From JAPOXR01 sp964291445 (GTDB lineage: Bacteria > Pseudomonadota > Alphaproteobacteria > Rhodobacterales > Rhodobacteraceae), in the NCBI GenBank assembly GCA_964291445.2, contig OZ219862.1, positions 372,001 to 436,000 of the forward strand: 64,000 nucleotides of DNA. The letters are read 5' to 3'. This document shows positions 24,755 to 35,259 of this stretch, one piece after another. How positions within the stretch are numbered: the stretch's first letter is position 1; every line of letters begins with the position of its first letter. The notes under the pieces were generated by a model. It worked only from the letters and a program-made list of their open reading frames with translations, was not told where the DNA came from and did no database searches. The position numbers and the translations under genes were made by a program.

Positions 24755-26383
24755 TTACGGTGCCGGGGCCCGGTCTTGCACCAGCTTCCAATTGATGGCG
24801 TCCAGCAGGGCCTCGAACGAGGCCTTGATGATGTTGGGCGACACGCCGACGGTCGACCAGCGCCGCCCGTTCCGGTCTTCGCTGTCGATGATCACCCGGG
24901 TGATGGCTTCGGTGCCGCCGCTGGTGATCCGGACCTTGAAGTCGACCAGTCGCATGTCCTCGATATAGGATTGATAGCAGCCGAGATCCTGGTTGATCGC
25001 CCGGGCCAGCGCGTGAACCGGGCCGTGATCCCGGCCGCCGCCATTGTTGCTGTCGAATCTCGATATCTTCTCCTCGCCGGCAACATCCAGCACCGCCTCG
25101 CCGATCGACAGCGTCTCTGCCGGTCCGACACCGTCCCGGTGCTGCTCCACGGTCACCCTGAAACTCTTGACGGCAAAATACCGGGGCATGATCCCCAGGA
25201 TGTCCCTGGCCAGCAATTCGAAAGATGCCTGGGCAGCGTCATAACTGTAGCCGAGATCCTCCCTTTGCTTGACCTCGTCCATGATCCGGGCCAGCCGGCC
25301 GTCTCCTCGCTCCACCGTGATGCCCGCCTCCTCGAGCCGGGCCATGAGGTTCGACCGCCCGGCCTGGTTCGACATCGGGATGTGCCGCTGGTTGCCGACA
25401 CTGGCCGGCTCCACATGTTCATAGGTGCACGGATCGCGAGCGACCGCAGATGCATGCAGCCCGGCCTTGTGCACGAAGGCAGAAGATCCGACATAGGGCG
25501 CCGCCTTTTCCGGCACCCGGTTCAGGATGTCGTCCAGGAGTCGCGATAGTCGTGTCAGGTTCTGCAGACCCTCGGTGGAGACGCCGATGGTGAAGCGAGA
25601 CCGGTAGGGCTCCTTGTGCAGCAGGGTCGGCAGGATGGAAACCAGGTTGGCATTGCCGCACCTCTCGCCAAGCCCGTTCAGGGTGCCCTGGATCTGCCGC
25701 GCCCCGGCATCGACCGCGGCCAGCGACCCGGCAACGGCCGTCCCGGTGTCATCATGGGTGTGAATCCCCAACCGGTCGCCGGAAATGCCGGCGGCGACAA
25801 CCTCGCCGGTGATCCTGCCGATTTCAGCCGGAAGGGTTCCGCCATTGGTGTCGCACAGGACGATCCAGCGGGCGCCGGCCTCGAAGGCAGCAAGCAGGCA
25901 GCCCAGCGCGTAGCCCGGGTCCGAGCCATAGCCATCGAAGAAATGTTCGGCGTCAAACAGGGCCTCCCGCCCATTGTCGACCAGGTGGGCAATGGAGGCG
26001 GCGATGTTCTCCAAATTCTCCTCCCGGCTGATCCGAAGCGCCTGGGTGACATGAAAGTCATGGGCCTTGCCGACCAGGCAAACTGCCGTCGTCCCGGCAT
26101 TCAGCACCTCGGCCAGCACCTCGTCATTCGATGCCGACCGTCCGGCCCGCTTGGTCATGCCGAAGGCGGCGATGCGGGAGGATCTGCATGCCGGCATCTG
26201 CCGGAAAAAGGCACTGTCGGTCGGGTTGGCGCCGGGCCACCCGGCCTCCAGGTAGTCAATGCCAAGGTCGTCCAGCGCCTTGACGACCGCCACCTTGTCC
26301 TCGGTTGAGAACTGCACGCCCTGCGTCTGCTGGCCATCCCGCAGGGTGGTATCGTAGAGGAACAGTCGTTCGGCCTCAGACAT
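24755..26383 (-). CDS. cimA: (R)-citramalate synthase
   Basis: A 542-residue enzyme that condenses acetyl-CoA and pyruvate to citramalate, the first step of a threonine-independent isoleucine route. The HMGL-like barrel starts LYDTTLRDGQQTQGVQFSTEDKV and includes YLEAGWPGANPTD. The metal-binding GIHTHDDTGTAVAGSLAAVDAGARQIQGTLNGLGERCGNAN follows. The C-terminal regulatory LeuA-dimer domain is present (FKVRITSGGTEAITRVIID). The ending SFEALLDAINWKL fits CimA-type, not isopropylmalate, synthases. The start is ATG 26383 behind GGAGG, overlapping the end of cysS by eight bases, so the two are co-transcribed. Close homologues are sometimes called 2-isopropylmalate synthase-like, but the length and ending favour CimA. 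Confidence 0.9.
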   Translation of the reverse strand: MSEAERLFLYDTTLRDGQQTQGVQFSTEDKVAVVKALDDLGIDYLEAGWPGANPTDSAFFRQMPACRSSRIAAFGMTKRAGRSASNDEVLAEVLNAGTTAVCLVGKAHDFHVTQALRISREENLENIAASIAHLVDNGREALFDAEHFFDGYGSDPGYALGCLLAAFEAGARWIVLCDTNGGTLPAEIGRITGEVVAAGISGDRLGIHTHDDTGTAVAGSLAAVDAGARQIQGTLNGLGERCGNANLVSILPTLLHKEPYRSRFTIGVSTEGLQNLTRLSRLLDDILNRVPEKAAPYVGSSAFVHKAGLHASAVARDPCTYEHVEPASVGNQRHIPMSNQAGRSNLMARLEEAGITVERGDGRLARIMDEVKQREDLGYSYDAAQASFELLARDILGIMPRYFAVKSFRVTVEQHRDGVGPAETLSIGEAVLDVAGEEKISRFDSNNGGGRDHGPVHALARAINQDLGCYQSYIEDMRLVDFKVRITSGGTEAITRVIIDSEDRNGRRWSTVGVSPNIIKASFEALLDAINWKLVQDRAPAP

Positions 26384-27809
26384 CTGTCGGCCCTCCTTGT
26401 ACATCTGCCCCGGCCAGCCGCAACTGCCGGGCATCGAACCGGTTTGAGGCCTGCCATTCCTGGCCTTCCTTCTTGTCCTGCACGATCACGCCGGCGCTCG
26501 CCAGCCGGTCGCGGATCCAGTCGGCCTCCCGGTAATCGCCGCCAGCCCTGGCCCGCTGCCGCTGAGCCAGCAATCCCTCGATCAGCGCTGTCTCCCGGGT
26601 GTCGGGTGCGGGCCGGCCAATGTCGCCTTCCCTCTCGAACAGCCCCAGCAGCCCGGCCGATTCCTTGAGCTGCCCCGCCCTACCCTCGCCGGCCAGCCGG
26701 TGCAGAATGGCCATCGCCCCGGGGATATTGAGATCGGAAGCAAGGGCATCGACAAATTCCGGTGCCGGCTGGTCGGTGCTGTCCTGCTCGCCGCTGCCGA
26801 GACACCGCCGCCACTTGTCGAGCGTTCTGGCGCTTTCCTCGAGCCGTCTTGCCGTCCAGTCCAGCGGGCTGCGGTAATGGGCCGACAGCAGGGTGAGCCG
26901 AATGGCGTCGCCATCGACATCGCGGTCCAGCATCTCCCTGACCGTCAGGATATTGCCGATGCTCTTGGCCATTTTCTGCCCCTCTACCCGCAGCATGCCG
27001 TTATGCAGCCAGTAGCGGGCAAAGCCCGAGCCGGGATGGCCGCAGCGACTTTGCGCAACTTCATTCTCGTGATGCGGAAACACCAGATCCATGCCGCCGG
27101 CATGGATGTCGAAATCCTCGCCAAGTAGCCGGGCGCTCATGGCCGAGCACTCGATGTGCCAACCCGGCCGCCCCCTGCCCCAGGGCGAGTCCCATCCCGG
27201 GATGGCATCCGAAGACGGTTTCCACAGCACGAAATCGACCGGACTCCTCTTGTAGGGTGCCACCTCGACCCTGGCGCCGGCGATCATGTCATCCGGCGAT
27301 TTCCGGCCGAGTTTGCCGTAATCGCCGTAGGTCTGCACGTCGAACAGCACGTGGTCCTCGGCCAAATAGGCAAAGCCGTCATCGACCAGCCTGGTGATCA
27401 ACGCGATCATGTCGGGCACGAATTCGGTGGCTCTCGGCTCGAATTCCGGCGGGCGAACCGACAGGGCCCGCATGTCCTCATGGTACCAGGTGATGGTCTC
27501 GTCGGTGATGGATTTGACGATGTCGATGATTGGCCGGGCATCGCCCTTGCGGCGCAGATCGGCGGCCCTGGCATTGATCTTGTCATCGATGTCCGTGATG
27601 TTGCGGACATAGACCACCTGGTCGGGCCCGTAGGTGAAGCGCAGCAGCCGGTAGAGAACATCGAACACCACCGCCGGGCGGGCGTTGCCGATATGGGCCC
27701 GGTCATAGACCGTCGGTCCGCACAGATACATGCGGACCCGTTTCTCGTCGATCGGCCGAAACCTCTCCCGCCGTCCGGAGGCGGTGTTGTGGAATTCCAG
27801 CTCTGTCAT
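26376..27809 (-). CDS. cysS: Cysteinyl-tRNA synthetase
   Basis: A 477-residue class I synthetase charging tRNA-Cys. The zinc site begins with MYLCGPTVYD and continues with HIECSAMS and GMDLVFPHHENE. The HIGH motif is AHIGNARP and the KMSKS motif is KMAKSIGN, an accepted variant. YVRNITDIDDKI is diagnostic of CysS. I use ATG 27809. A TTG at 27827 has a GGAG directly touching it and is less likely. It heads a two-gene unit with cimA and is divergent from the aminotransferase gene across about 215 bases. Confidence 0.96.
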   Translation of the reverse strand: MTELEFHNTASGRRERFRPIDEKRVRMYLCGPTVYDRAHIGNARPAVVFDVLYRLLRFTYGPDQVVYVRNITDIDDKINARAADLRRKGDARPIIDIVKSITDETITWYHEDMRALSVRPPEFEPRATEFVPDMIALITRLVDDGFAYLAEDHVLFDVQTYGDYGKLGRKSPDDMIAGARVEVAPYKRSPVDFVLWKPSSDAIPGWDSPWGRGRPGWHIECSAMSARLLGEDFDIHAGGMDLVFPHHENEVAQSRCGHPGSGFARYWLHNGMLRVEGQKMAKSIGNILTVREMLDRDVDGDAIRLTLLSAHYRSPLDWTARRLEESARTLDKWRRCLGSGEQDSTDQPAPEFVDALASDLNIPGAMAILHRLAGEGRAGQLKESAGLLGLFEREGDIGRPAPDTRETALIEGLLAQRQRARAGGDYREADWIRDRLASAGVIVQDKKEGQEWQASNRFDARQLRLAGADVQGGPTDV

Positions 27810-28024
27810 GTCTTGCTCAACAATCAACTCCGGCCGCCGGGCCTGTCGATTCTGTTCGGTATGTAAAGGAGAAACGGCCCGGCTGTTCTGTCAGCGGGTA
27901 ATGATGGCAATGATGCCAATATTGCATTGTGCCAAATTCATGAACGGGTGTATGGACCGATTTCCGTCGGCTTTCAACCGGATTTCGCGGCCGGCACCAC
28001 CCCATTCCGACACCCGGCAACGAT

Positions 28025-29218
28025 ATGCGACTGGCAAACCGGATCATGAAGATGCATGGCACCGACTCCGGTGCGTGGGAGCCCTTTTTCCGGGCCCGGG
28101 CCATGAAGGAAGCCGGCACCCCGGTTTGTGACCTGACCGTCGGCGACCATGACATTCCGACCGACCCGTCGATCCTGGACGAAATGGCCCGAAGCGCCGC
28201 CGGCGGCAAGACCGGCTATACCGCCATACCCGGAATCACGTCGCTGAGGCAGGCGGTCGCCAGTCGAATCGAACGGCGAACCGGCATTCCCACCGGCGTC
28301 GAGAATGTCATGATCACCAATGGCGGCCAGGGTGCGCTGATTGCATCGCACCTGGCAATGCTGAACCCCGGCGACCGGGCACTGTTCCTCGACCCCTACT
28401 ACCCAACCTACCCGGGAACCATCTTGGCGGCCGGCGGAATTCCGGTGCCGGTGTCAACCGATCCGGCGGACGAATTCCGGCCCGACCCGGAAGCCCTGGA
28501 GGTCGCAGCCGTCGGCGCCCGCAGCCTCCTGTTCAATTCGCCAAACAATCCCACCGGCACCGTTTATCCCGCCGAGACCATCCGGCTCCTTGCCGACACC
28601 GCCACGAGACATGATCTCTGGGTGGTTTCGGACGAGGTCTACGACACGCAACTCTGGTCCGGTCAGCACATTTCCATACGCACAATGCCGGGTATGGCCG
28701 AGCGGACATTCGTCATCGGTTCCATGTCCAAGGCTTACGCCATGACCGGCTCGCGGGTCGGCTGGCTCGCCGGCCCGGCTGCAATCATGGAGGCGCTGGA
28801 GACGCTGCTGACGGTGGTAACCTTCGGGGTGCCGGAATACATCCAGGAAGCGGCGCGCTTCGCCCTTGAACAGGGTCGCCCGTTCGAAGAGCGGATTGCC
28901 GCACCCTTCCGGGAGCGGGCGCGGGTGGCCATGGCCTGCCTTGCGAGGCAGCAAACGGTGGTGGCAGTGCCGCCGCGGGGCGCCATGTACCTGATGCTGA
29001 ACATCAGTGCCACGGGCATGAGCGGTCGCGAATTTGCCATGCATCTCCTTGAGATCGAGGGGATTGCCGTCATGCCCGGCGAGAGTTTTGGCAGCCAGGC
29101 GGCGGGGCATGTGCGGGTGGCCCTGACCGTGCCGGCAAACGAGCTTGGCGATGCCATCGGCCGGTTGGCCTCGCTGGCCGGCAGGCTGGCCGCCAGCCGC
29201 AAGCCCGGGGCAGGATGA
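28025..29218 (+). CDS. Class I/II pyridoxal-phosphate aminotransferase
   Basis: A 397-residue fold-type I aminotransferase. VCDLTVGDHDIPTDPSILDEM opens the substrate domain. TNGGQGALIASHLAML holds the cofactor phosphate region. LFNSPNNPTGTVY carries the conserved Asn, VVSDEVYDTQLW the Asp/Tyr pair, and GSMSKAYAMTGSRVGW the Lys that binds PLP (about residue 240). FGSQAAGHVRVALT near the end carries the Arg for the substrate carboxylate. It transfers an amino group between an amino acid and a 2-oxo acid. The particular substrate is not evident. It opens a plus-strand run of amino-acid and sugar genes. Confidence 0.9.
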   Translation: MRLANRIMKMHGTDSGAWEPFFRARAMKEAGTPVCDLTVGDHDIPTDPSILDEMARSAAGGKTGYTAIPGITSLRQAVASRIERRTGIPTGVENVMITNGGQGALIASHLAMLNPGDRALFLDPYYPTYPGTILAAGGIPVPVSTDPADEFRPDPEALEVAAVGARSLLFNSPNNPTGTVYPAETIRLLADTATRHDLWVVSDEVYDTQLWSGQHISIRTMPGMAERTFVIGSMSKAYAMTGSRVGWLAGPAAIMEALETLLTVVTFGVPEYIQEAARFALEQGRPFEERIAAPFRERARVAMACLARQQTVVAVPPRGAMYLMLNISATGMSGREFAMHLLEIEGIAVMPGESFGSQAAGHVRVALTVPANELGDAIGRLASLAGRLAASRKPGAG

Positions 29219-29296
29219 TCGGGGCCGGGGCAGTGCTGGCCATCCGGCTGGCGGCGGCCGGCAGTTGCGCCTGGTCGGACTGATCGAGGGAGGGAT

Positions 29297-30724
29297 TTGG
29301 TGCGGTACGAGGATCTCGGATACTGGTCCGAACGGGTCGGGAAATGGGCGGCGGACTACCATGCCACCATCAGGGACCGGCCGGTTCGTTCGGCGTGCCG
29401 GCCCGGTGACATTGCCCGGCAGATCCCGCCCCTGGCGCCGGAACAGCCGGAGGAGATGAACAGGATCCTGGCCGACTTCGAGCGGATCATTCCCGACGGC
29501 ATGACCCACTGGCAGCACCCCCGCTTCATGGCGTATTTTCCGGCCAACGCGGCTCCGGCATCGATCATCGCCGAACAACTCGTCAATTCAATGGCTTGCA
29601 ACTGCATGTTGTGGCAAGCCTCACCGGCGGCGACCGAGCTGGAATCGATGATGGTCGGCTGGCTGCGGGCGGCGCTGGGACTGCCGGCGCACTTCACCGG
29701 GTTGATCCATGACACCGCCACCGTGGCCACTTTCTGCGCGGTGTTGACCATGCGGGAGCGGGCACTGGATTGGGCAGGCAACCGGCAGGGGCTGAAGGAC
29801 CAGCCGCGGCTGCGCATCTACGCCTCGGGCGAGAACCACAACTCGGTCGACCGGGCGGTGCGATTTGCCGGCATTGGCGAAGACAATCTGGTCAAGGTCG
29901 CAACCGATGACACGCTGGCGATGGATGTGGCGGCGCTGCAAGCGGCGATCGAGGCGGATCTTGCCCGGGGGTTTGTCCCGGCCGGTGTGGTGATCTGCGT
30001 TGGCGGTACCGCCAACGGTGCTTGCGATCCCTGCGGCGACATCATCGAACTGGCCCGATCGCACGGTCTCTATACCCATGTCGATGCGGCCTGGGCCGGC
30101 TCGGCGATGATTTGCCCCGAATTCCGCGGCATGTGGCAAGGGGTCGAGAATGCCGATTCGGTGGTGGTGAATGCGCATAAATGGCTTGGCGCACAGCTCG
30201 AATGCTCGGTGCAATTTCTTGCCGACCCGGCACCGCAACTGGCGACGATGGGAATGCAGGCCGAATACCTGCAGACCGACAACGCCAGCGGGGTGACCGA
30301 TTTCAGCGAGTTGACCCTGCCGCTTGGACGCAGGTTCCGGGCGCTGAAGCTCTGGTTCGTGCTGCGTGCCTGCGGGCTCGAGGGGTTGCGGGAGATGATT
30401 CGCAACCATGTCGCGTGGATACGATCGGTGCAGGCGCGCTTCGAGGCCGACCCGGATTTCGAGATCGTCTCGCAATCGAGGCTGGCCATGTTCACCTTCC
30501 GCTACGATCCCGGGCATGGCAATCCGGACGAATTGACGGCATCGCTCGTGAACCGGATCAATGATGACGGGCGGATATTCCTGACCCGGGCAAGTTGCGG
30601 CGGCAAGACGGTGATCCGCGTGGTTGCCGGGGCCTTCGAATGCACGCAGGAGGATGTCAGCGAGGCCTACCGGGTGACCAGGGCCGTCGCCGATTCGCTG
30701 CCATTTGACCGCTCGGCGAAATGA
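29297..30724 (+). CDS. PLP-dependent aromatic-L-amino-acid decarboxylase family protein
   Basis: A 475-residue group II decarboxylase. THWQHPRFMAYFPANAAPASIIAEQL matches the hallmark N-terminal region. LWQASPAATELE and IHDTATVATFCAVL form the cofactor region, HVDAAWAGSAMICPEFR carries the Asp and Ala for the pyridine ring, and VVNAHKWLGA carries the Lys that binds PLP. It would decarboxylate an aromatic or related amino acid in the cytoplasm; close relatives include tyrosine and tryptophan decarboxylases. It starts at TTG 29297 behind GAGGGAGGG, with GTG at 29300 a possible alternative. Being 80 bases after the aminotransferase, the two may share a transcript. A role in aldehyde synthesis or amine formation is possible. 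Confidence 0.88.
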   Translation: MVRYEDLGYWSERVGKWAADYHATIRDRPVRSACRPGDIARQIPPLAPEQPEEMNRILADFERIIPDGMTHWQHPRFMAYFPANAAPASIIAEQLVNSMACNCMLWQASPAATELESMMVGWLRAALGLPAHFTGLIHDTATVATFCAVLTMRERALDWAGNRQGLKDQPRLRIYASGENHNSVDRAVRFAGIGEDNLVKVATDDTLAMDVAALQAAIEADLARGFVPAGVVICVGGTANGACDPCGDIIELARSHGLYTHVDAAWAGSAMICPEFRGMWQGVENADSVVVNAHKWLGAQLECSVQFLADPAPQLATMGMQAEYLQTDNASGVTDFSELTLPLGRRFRALKLWFVLRACGLEGLREMIRNHVAWIRSVQARFEADPDFEIVSQSRLAMFTFRYDPGHGNPDELTASLVNRINDDGRIFLTRASCGGKTVIRVVAGAFECTQEDVSEAYRVTRAVADSLPFDRSAK

Positions 30725-30812
30725 TGTCAGATGGTCTTGCATTTCCTCCCGGACGGTGATTGCAATTGCCGTCCCTGGATACGCTGCCTGAATTCTAGGA
30801 GGCCTTGCCGGC

Positions 30813-31715
30813 ATGAGTGGACGTATTGGCGTGATCGGGCTTGGCAACATGGGCTCGGGCCTGGCCCTGAACCTGGTCAAGGCCGGGTTTGAGACCACCG
30901 GCTTCGACCTGTCGGAAGACCGCATGCAGGCCCTCCGCGACATGGGCGGAATTGCCGCCGACAATGCCGGCGGTGCTGGACAGGGCGCCGATGCGGTGTT
31001 CGTCATGGTGATGAACGGACAGCAGGCGCGGTCGGTAATCCTTGGTCCCGACGGTCTTGCTGCGACCATGCGGCCACCGGCGACAATCATCATGACCGCA
31101 ACCATTACCGCCAGCGAGGTGCGGGAGATCTGGACGGCGCTGGCTCCGACCGGGATTCGCCTCATCGATGCCCCGGTCAGCGGCGGCTTTCCCGGCGCCC
31201 AATCCGGCACGCTGACGATGATGGTGGCGGCCGATGACGTCACGCTCGAGGACAACCGGCGGGTGCTGGAGGCGGTGGGGCAGACGATCCACCATGTCGG
31301 TGCCGAACCCGGAATGGGGCAGACGGTCAAGGCATGCCTGCAGTCACTGATCGGCTCGATCATGACCGCAACCTTCGAGGCAAGCGTGCTGGCCGGCCGG
31401 GCAGGGGTCGATGCCGATGTGCTCTACAAGGTGTTCTCGACCTCCAATGGCGCCTGCGTCTCCGGCATAACCGCGCTGGAGAACATCATCGCCGGACGAT
31501 TCAGCGAGACCGGCAGCCATATTGCCACCATGTACAAGGACATGTCGATCGCCATGGACCTTGCCCGCGAACAGGGCGTGCCGCTGTTCACGGCCGCGGC
31601 TGCCATGCAATTGTTCCAGGCGGGCATCACCCGGCACCCGGATGGCGACAACTGGGCCGTGACCAGGATTACCGAAGAGATCGTCGGGACCGGCCTGCGA
31701 TCCCGGCCGGCGTAA
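30813..31715 (+). CDS. 3-hydroxyisobutyrate dehydrogenase family oxidoreductase (LtnD-like)
   Basis: A 300-residue beta-hydroxyacid dehydrogenase. The Rossmann start is GVIGLGNMGSGLALNLVKAGF, the substrate loop LIDAPVSGGFPGAQSGTL, the catalytic Lys is in GMGQTVKACLQSLIG, and the C-terminal helix holds HIATMYKDMSIAMDLARE. The TVKACLQSLIGS wording recalls L-threonate dehydrogenase (LtnD) more than MmsB. AGGAGG precedes the ATG by 10 bases. The next gene, a sugar-isomerase-type TIM barrel, begins four bases after its stop. In threonate or erythronate pathways, LtnD works with such an isomerase (OtnI), but the kinase and aldolase of that route are missing here. Confidence 0.88.
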   Translation: MSGRIGVIGLGNMGSGLALNLVKAGFETTGFDLSEDRMQALRDMGGIAADNAGGAGQGADAVFVMVMNGQQARSVILGPDGLAATMRPPATIIMTATITASEVREIWTALAPTGIRLIDAPVSGGFPGAQSGTLTMMVAADDVTLEDNRRVLEAVGQTIHHVGAEPGMGQTVKACLQSLIGSIMTATFEASVLAGRAGVDADVLYKVFSTSNGACVSGITALENIIAGRFSETGSHIATMYKDMSIAMDLAREQGVPLFTAAAAMQLFQAGITRHPDGDNWAVTRITEEIVGTGLRSRPA

Positions 31716-31718
31716 ACG

Positions 31719-32582
31719 ATGAAACTTGGTGTCATTTGCGACGGCATCAGCCGCGACCTTGACCATGCGCTGAGGGTGATGACCGAATTCGGGCTGGAAT
31801 ATGCCGAATTGCAGTATGTTGGCGACAAGGAGATTGGCGACCAGGATACAGGCGAAGTCAGGAAGATCGGACAACTCATTGATAAACATGGCAAAAGACT
31901 GTCATGCCTGTCCCGGCACCTGTTTGCCGGCACCACGGTTGCAAACCGGCCCGGTGATGCGCTTCACCAGGAGCACATGGAGCATCTGAAACGGGTGATC
32001 GACATGGCGCATCTCCTCGGCTCGCCCCTGGTCCGGATCATGACCCCGAAGAAGGAGGCCATCCTGTGGGGCGAAGGCGGGGCCGAGATCTGGAATGTTG
32101 CCGGCGGCGCCTGGGATGCCACCGTTGCGCTGATGCGGCCGGCCATCGAACTTGCCCGCCGGGAAGGGATGACGCTGGCGGTCGAGACCGGGAACGGCAC
32201 CATGATTCACTCCGGCTACACTGCTCGCCGGTTGATCGACGACCTCGATGCCGTCGACGTCCTGAAGGTGCTGTGGGACCCGGCAAATTGCTGCTGGTGC
32301 CACGATGTCGCCCATCCCGACGCCTATGAGGAGGTGAAAAGCGATTATCTCGGCCATGTTCATCTCAAGGATGTCATCGTCGACACCCCCCGGTCGCTGC
32401 TCAGGGTGGTCCGGTTCGGCGACGGGCAGTTGGGACCGCTATTCGAGGATATTGCCGATGCATTGCGCGGCGATTCCTATGACGGCGTGATTTCCCTCGA
32501 AAGTGTCTTCCATCCGGGCAACGGCAATTTCGAAGACGGCTTCCGCTCCTGCATCGGCGAATTCAGGCGAATCTACACCTGA
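31719..32582 (+). CDS. Sugar phosphate isomerase/epimerase family TIM barrel
   Basis: A 287-residue xylose-isomerase-like TIM barrel. Probable metal ligands are in LAVETGNGTM (Glu), LWDPANCCW (Asp), GHVHLKDVIVD (His) and VISLESVFHP (Glu), at the usual intervals. The family interconverts keto and aldo sugars or hydroxypyruvate. It starts four bases after the dehydrogenase stop and ends before a GC hairpin at 32605, so the two form a unit. The exact substrate cannot be read from sequence; a tetronate or hexuronate step would fit the neighbour. Confidence 0.85.
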   Translation: MKLGVICDGISRDLDHALRVMTEFGLEYAELQYVGDKEIGDQDTGEVRKIGQLIDKHGKRLSCLSRHLFAGTTVANRPGDALHQEHMEHLKRVIDMAHLLGSPLVRIMTPKKEAILWGEGGAEIWNVAGGAWDATVALMRPAIELARREGMTLAVETGNGTMIHSGYTARRLIDDLDAVDVLKVLWDPANCCWCHDVAHPDAYEEVKSDYLGHVHLKDVIVDTPRSLLRVVRFGDGQLGPLFEDIADALRGDSYDGVISLESVFHPGNGNFEDGFRSCIGEFRRIYT

Positions 32583-32604
32583 ACCCCGGATGGCCCGGCC
32601 TGCA

Positions 32605-32630
32605 CCCGGCCTTCGGCGCCACCGGCCGGG
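32605..32630 (+). terminator. Hairpin after the isomerase gene
   Basis: CCCGGCC (32605-32611) and GGCCGGG (32624-32630) pair perfectly around a 12-base loop, 23 bases after the stop. No T run follows. It separates the isomerase unit from the edd operon. Confidence 0.4.
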
Positions 32631-32714
32631 CCCTCATAGCCATCGGAAACGCGGTACATCTTCCGACCCTGCCCCGGATTGCCAACCGGCGCATGGCGGC
32701 GGCGAGTTTCTTCT

Positions 32715-32725
32715 TGTGAATTTCA
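32715..32725. promoter_or_regulatory. Short palindrome upstream of edd
   Basis: GTGAATTTCAC is a perfect 11-base palindrome, 57 bases before the edd start and in an AT-richer patch (TTTCTTCTTGTGAATTTCACGCAAATG). It could be a regulator half-site, but the short length makes chance possible. Confidence 0.3.
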
Positions 32726-32781
32726 CGCAAATGTCCGATTCGACCGGGGAAGGTCCAACACAGGTTTGATGGAAGGCTTGC

Positions 32782-34595
<1,814 letters not shown>

Positions 34596-34599
<4 letters not shown>

Positions 34600-35240
34600 C
34601 ACCGTCCGAGATGCAGCAGGCGCTGGCCCGGATTTGCGGCCCCGTGGCGGTCATTCCGGTGCTGGAGATCGAGAATGAGCGGGATGCCGAGCCGATTGCC
34701 TCGGCCCTGGTCGAGGGCGGGCTGCCGATCATCGAGGTGACGCTTCGAACCGGGGCCGCCCTTGCGGCAATCTCCCGCATCGCGGCCATGGATGGCTGCA
34801 CGGTTGGTGCCGGCAGCCTGCTGACCCCCTCGCATGCCGCCGCCGCCCGACAGGCCGGGGCCGAATTCGGCGTCTCACCCGGTGCCTCCGATCTGCTGCT
34901 GGAGTCGTGCTGCCGGGAGCGGCTTCCCCTCCTGCCGGGAGCGGCAACCGCCACGGAGATCATGCGACTGCAGGAGGCAGGATTCGGCCTGGTGAAGTTT
35001 TTTCCGGCCGAAGCTGCCGGCGGCTGCCGGGCCTTGAAGGCATTGTCGGGACCCTTGCCGGCAACCAGGTTCTGTCCGACTGGCGGCATTACCGCCTGCC
35101 TGGCACCGGACTATTTGGCGCTGCCCAATGTCGCCTGTGTCGGCGGCTCGTGGGTGGCGCCCGGCGAGGCGGTACGAGCCCGTGACTGGACAGCCATCCG
35201 CGACCTGGCCCGCACCGCGGCGTCGATGGCCGGTCACTGA
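34596..35240 (+). CDS. eda: 2-keto-3-deoxy-6-phosphogluconate aldolase
   Basis: A 214-residue class I aldolase splitting KDPG into pyruvate and glyceraldehyde 3-phosphate. The general-base Glu is in PIIEVTLRTGAAL, and the Schiff-base Lys is in AGFGLVKFFPAEAAGG (about residue 130). The phosphate site is CPTGGITACLAPDYLALPNVACVGGSW. It starts at GTG 34596 inside the edd stop (GTGA overlap), giving translational coupling. The glk frame begins 20 bases after its stop. Confidence 0.96.
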
Positions 35241-35259
35241 GGCCGGATTGCGTCAACGC

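Noticed and set aside
29621..31363. A 580-codon minus-strand frame opposite the decarboxylase and dehydrogenase genes
   Set aside because: It is an antisense shadow with arginine- and proline-rich sequence and no family signature; the plus-strand genes are unmistakable.
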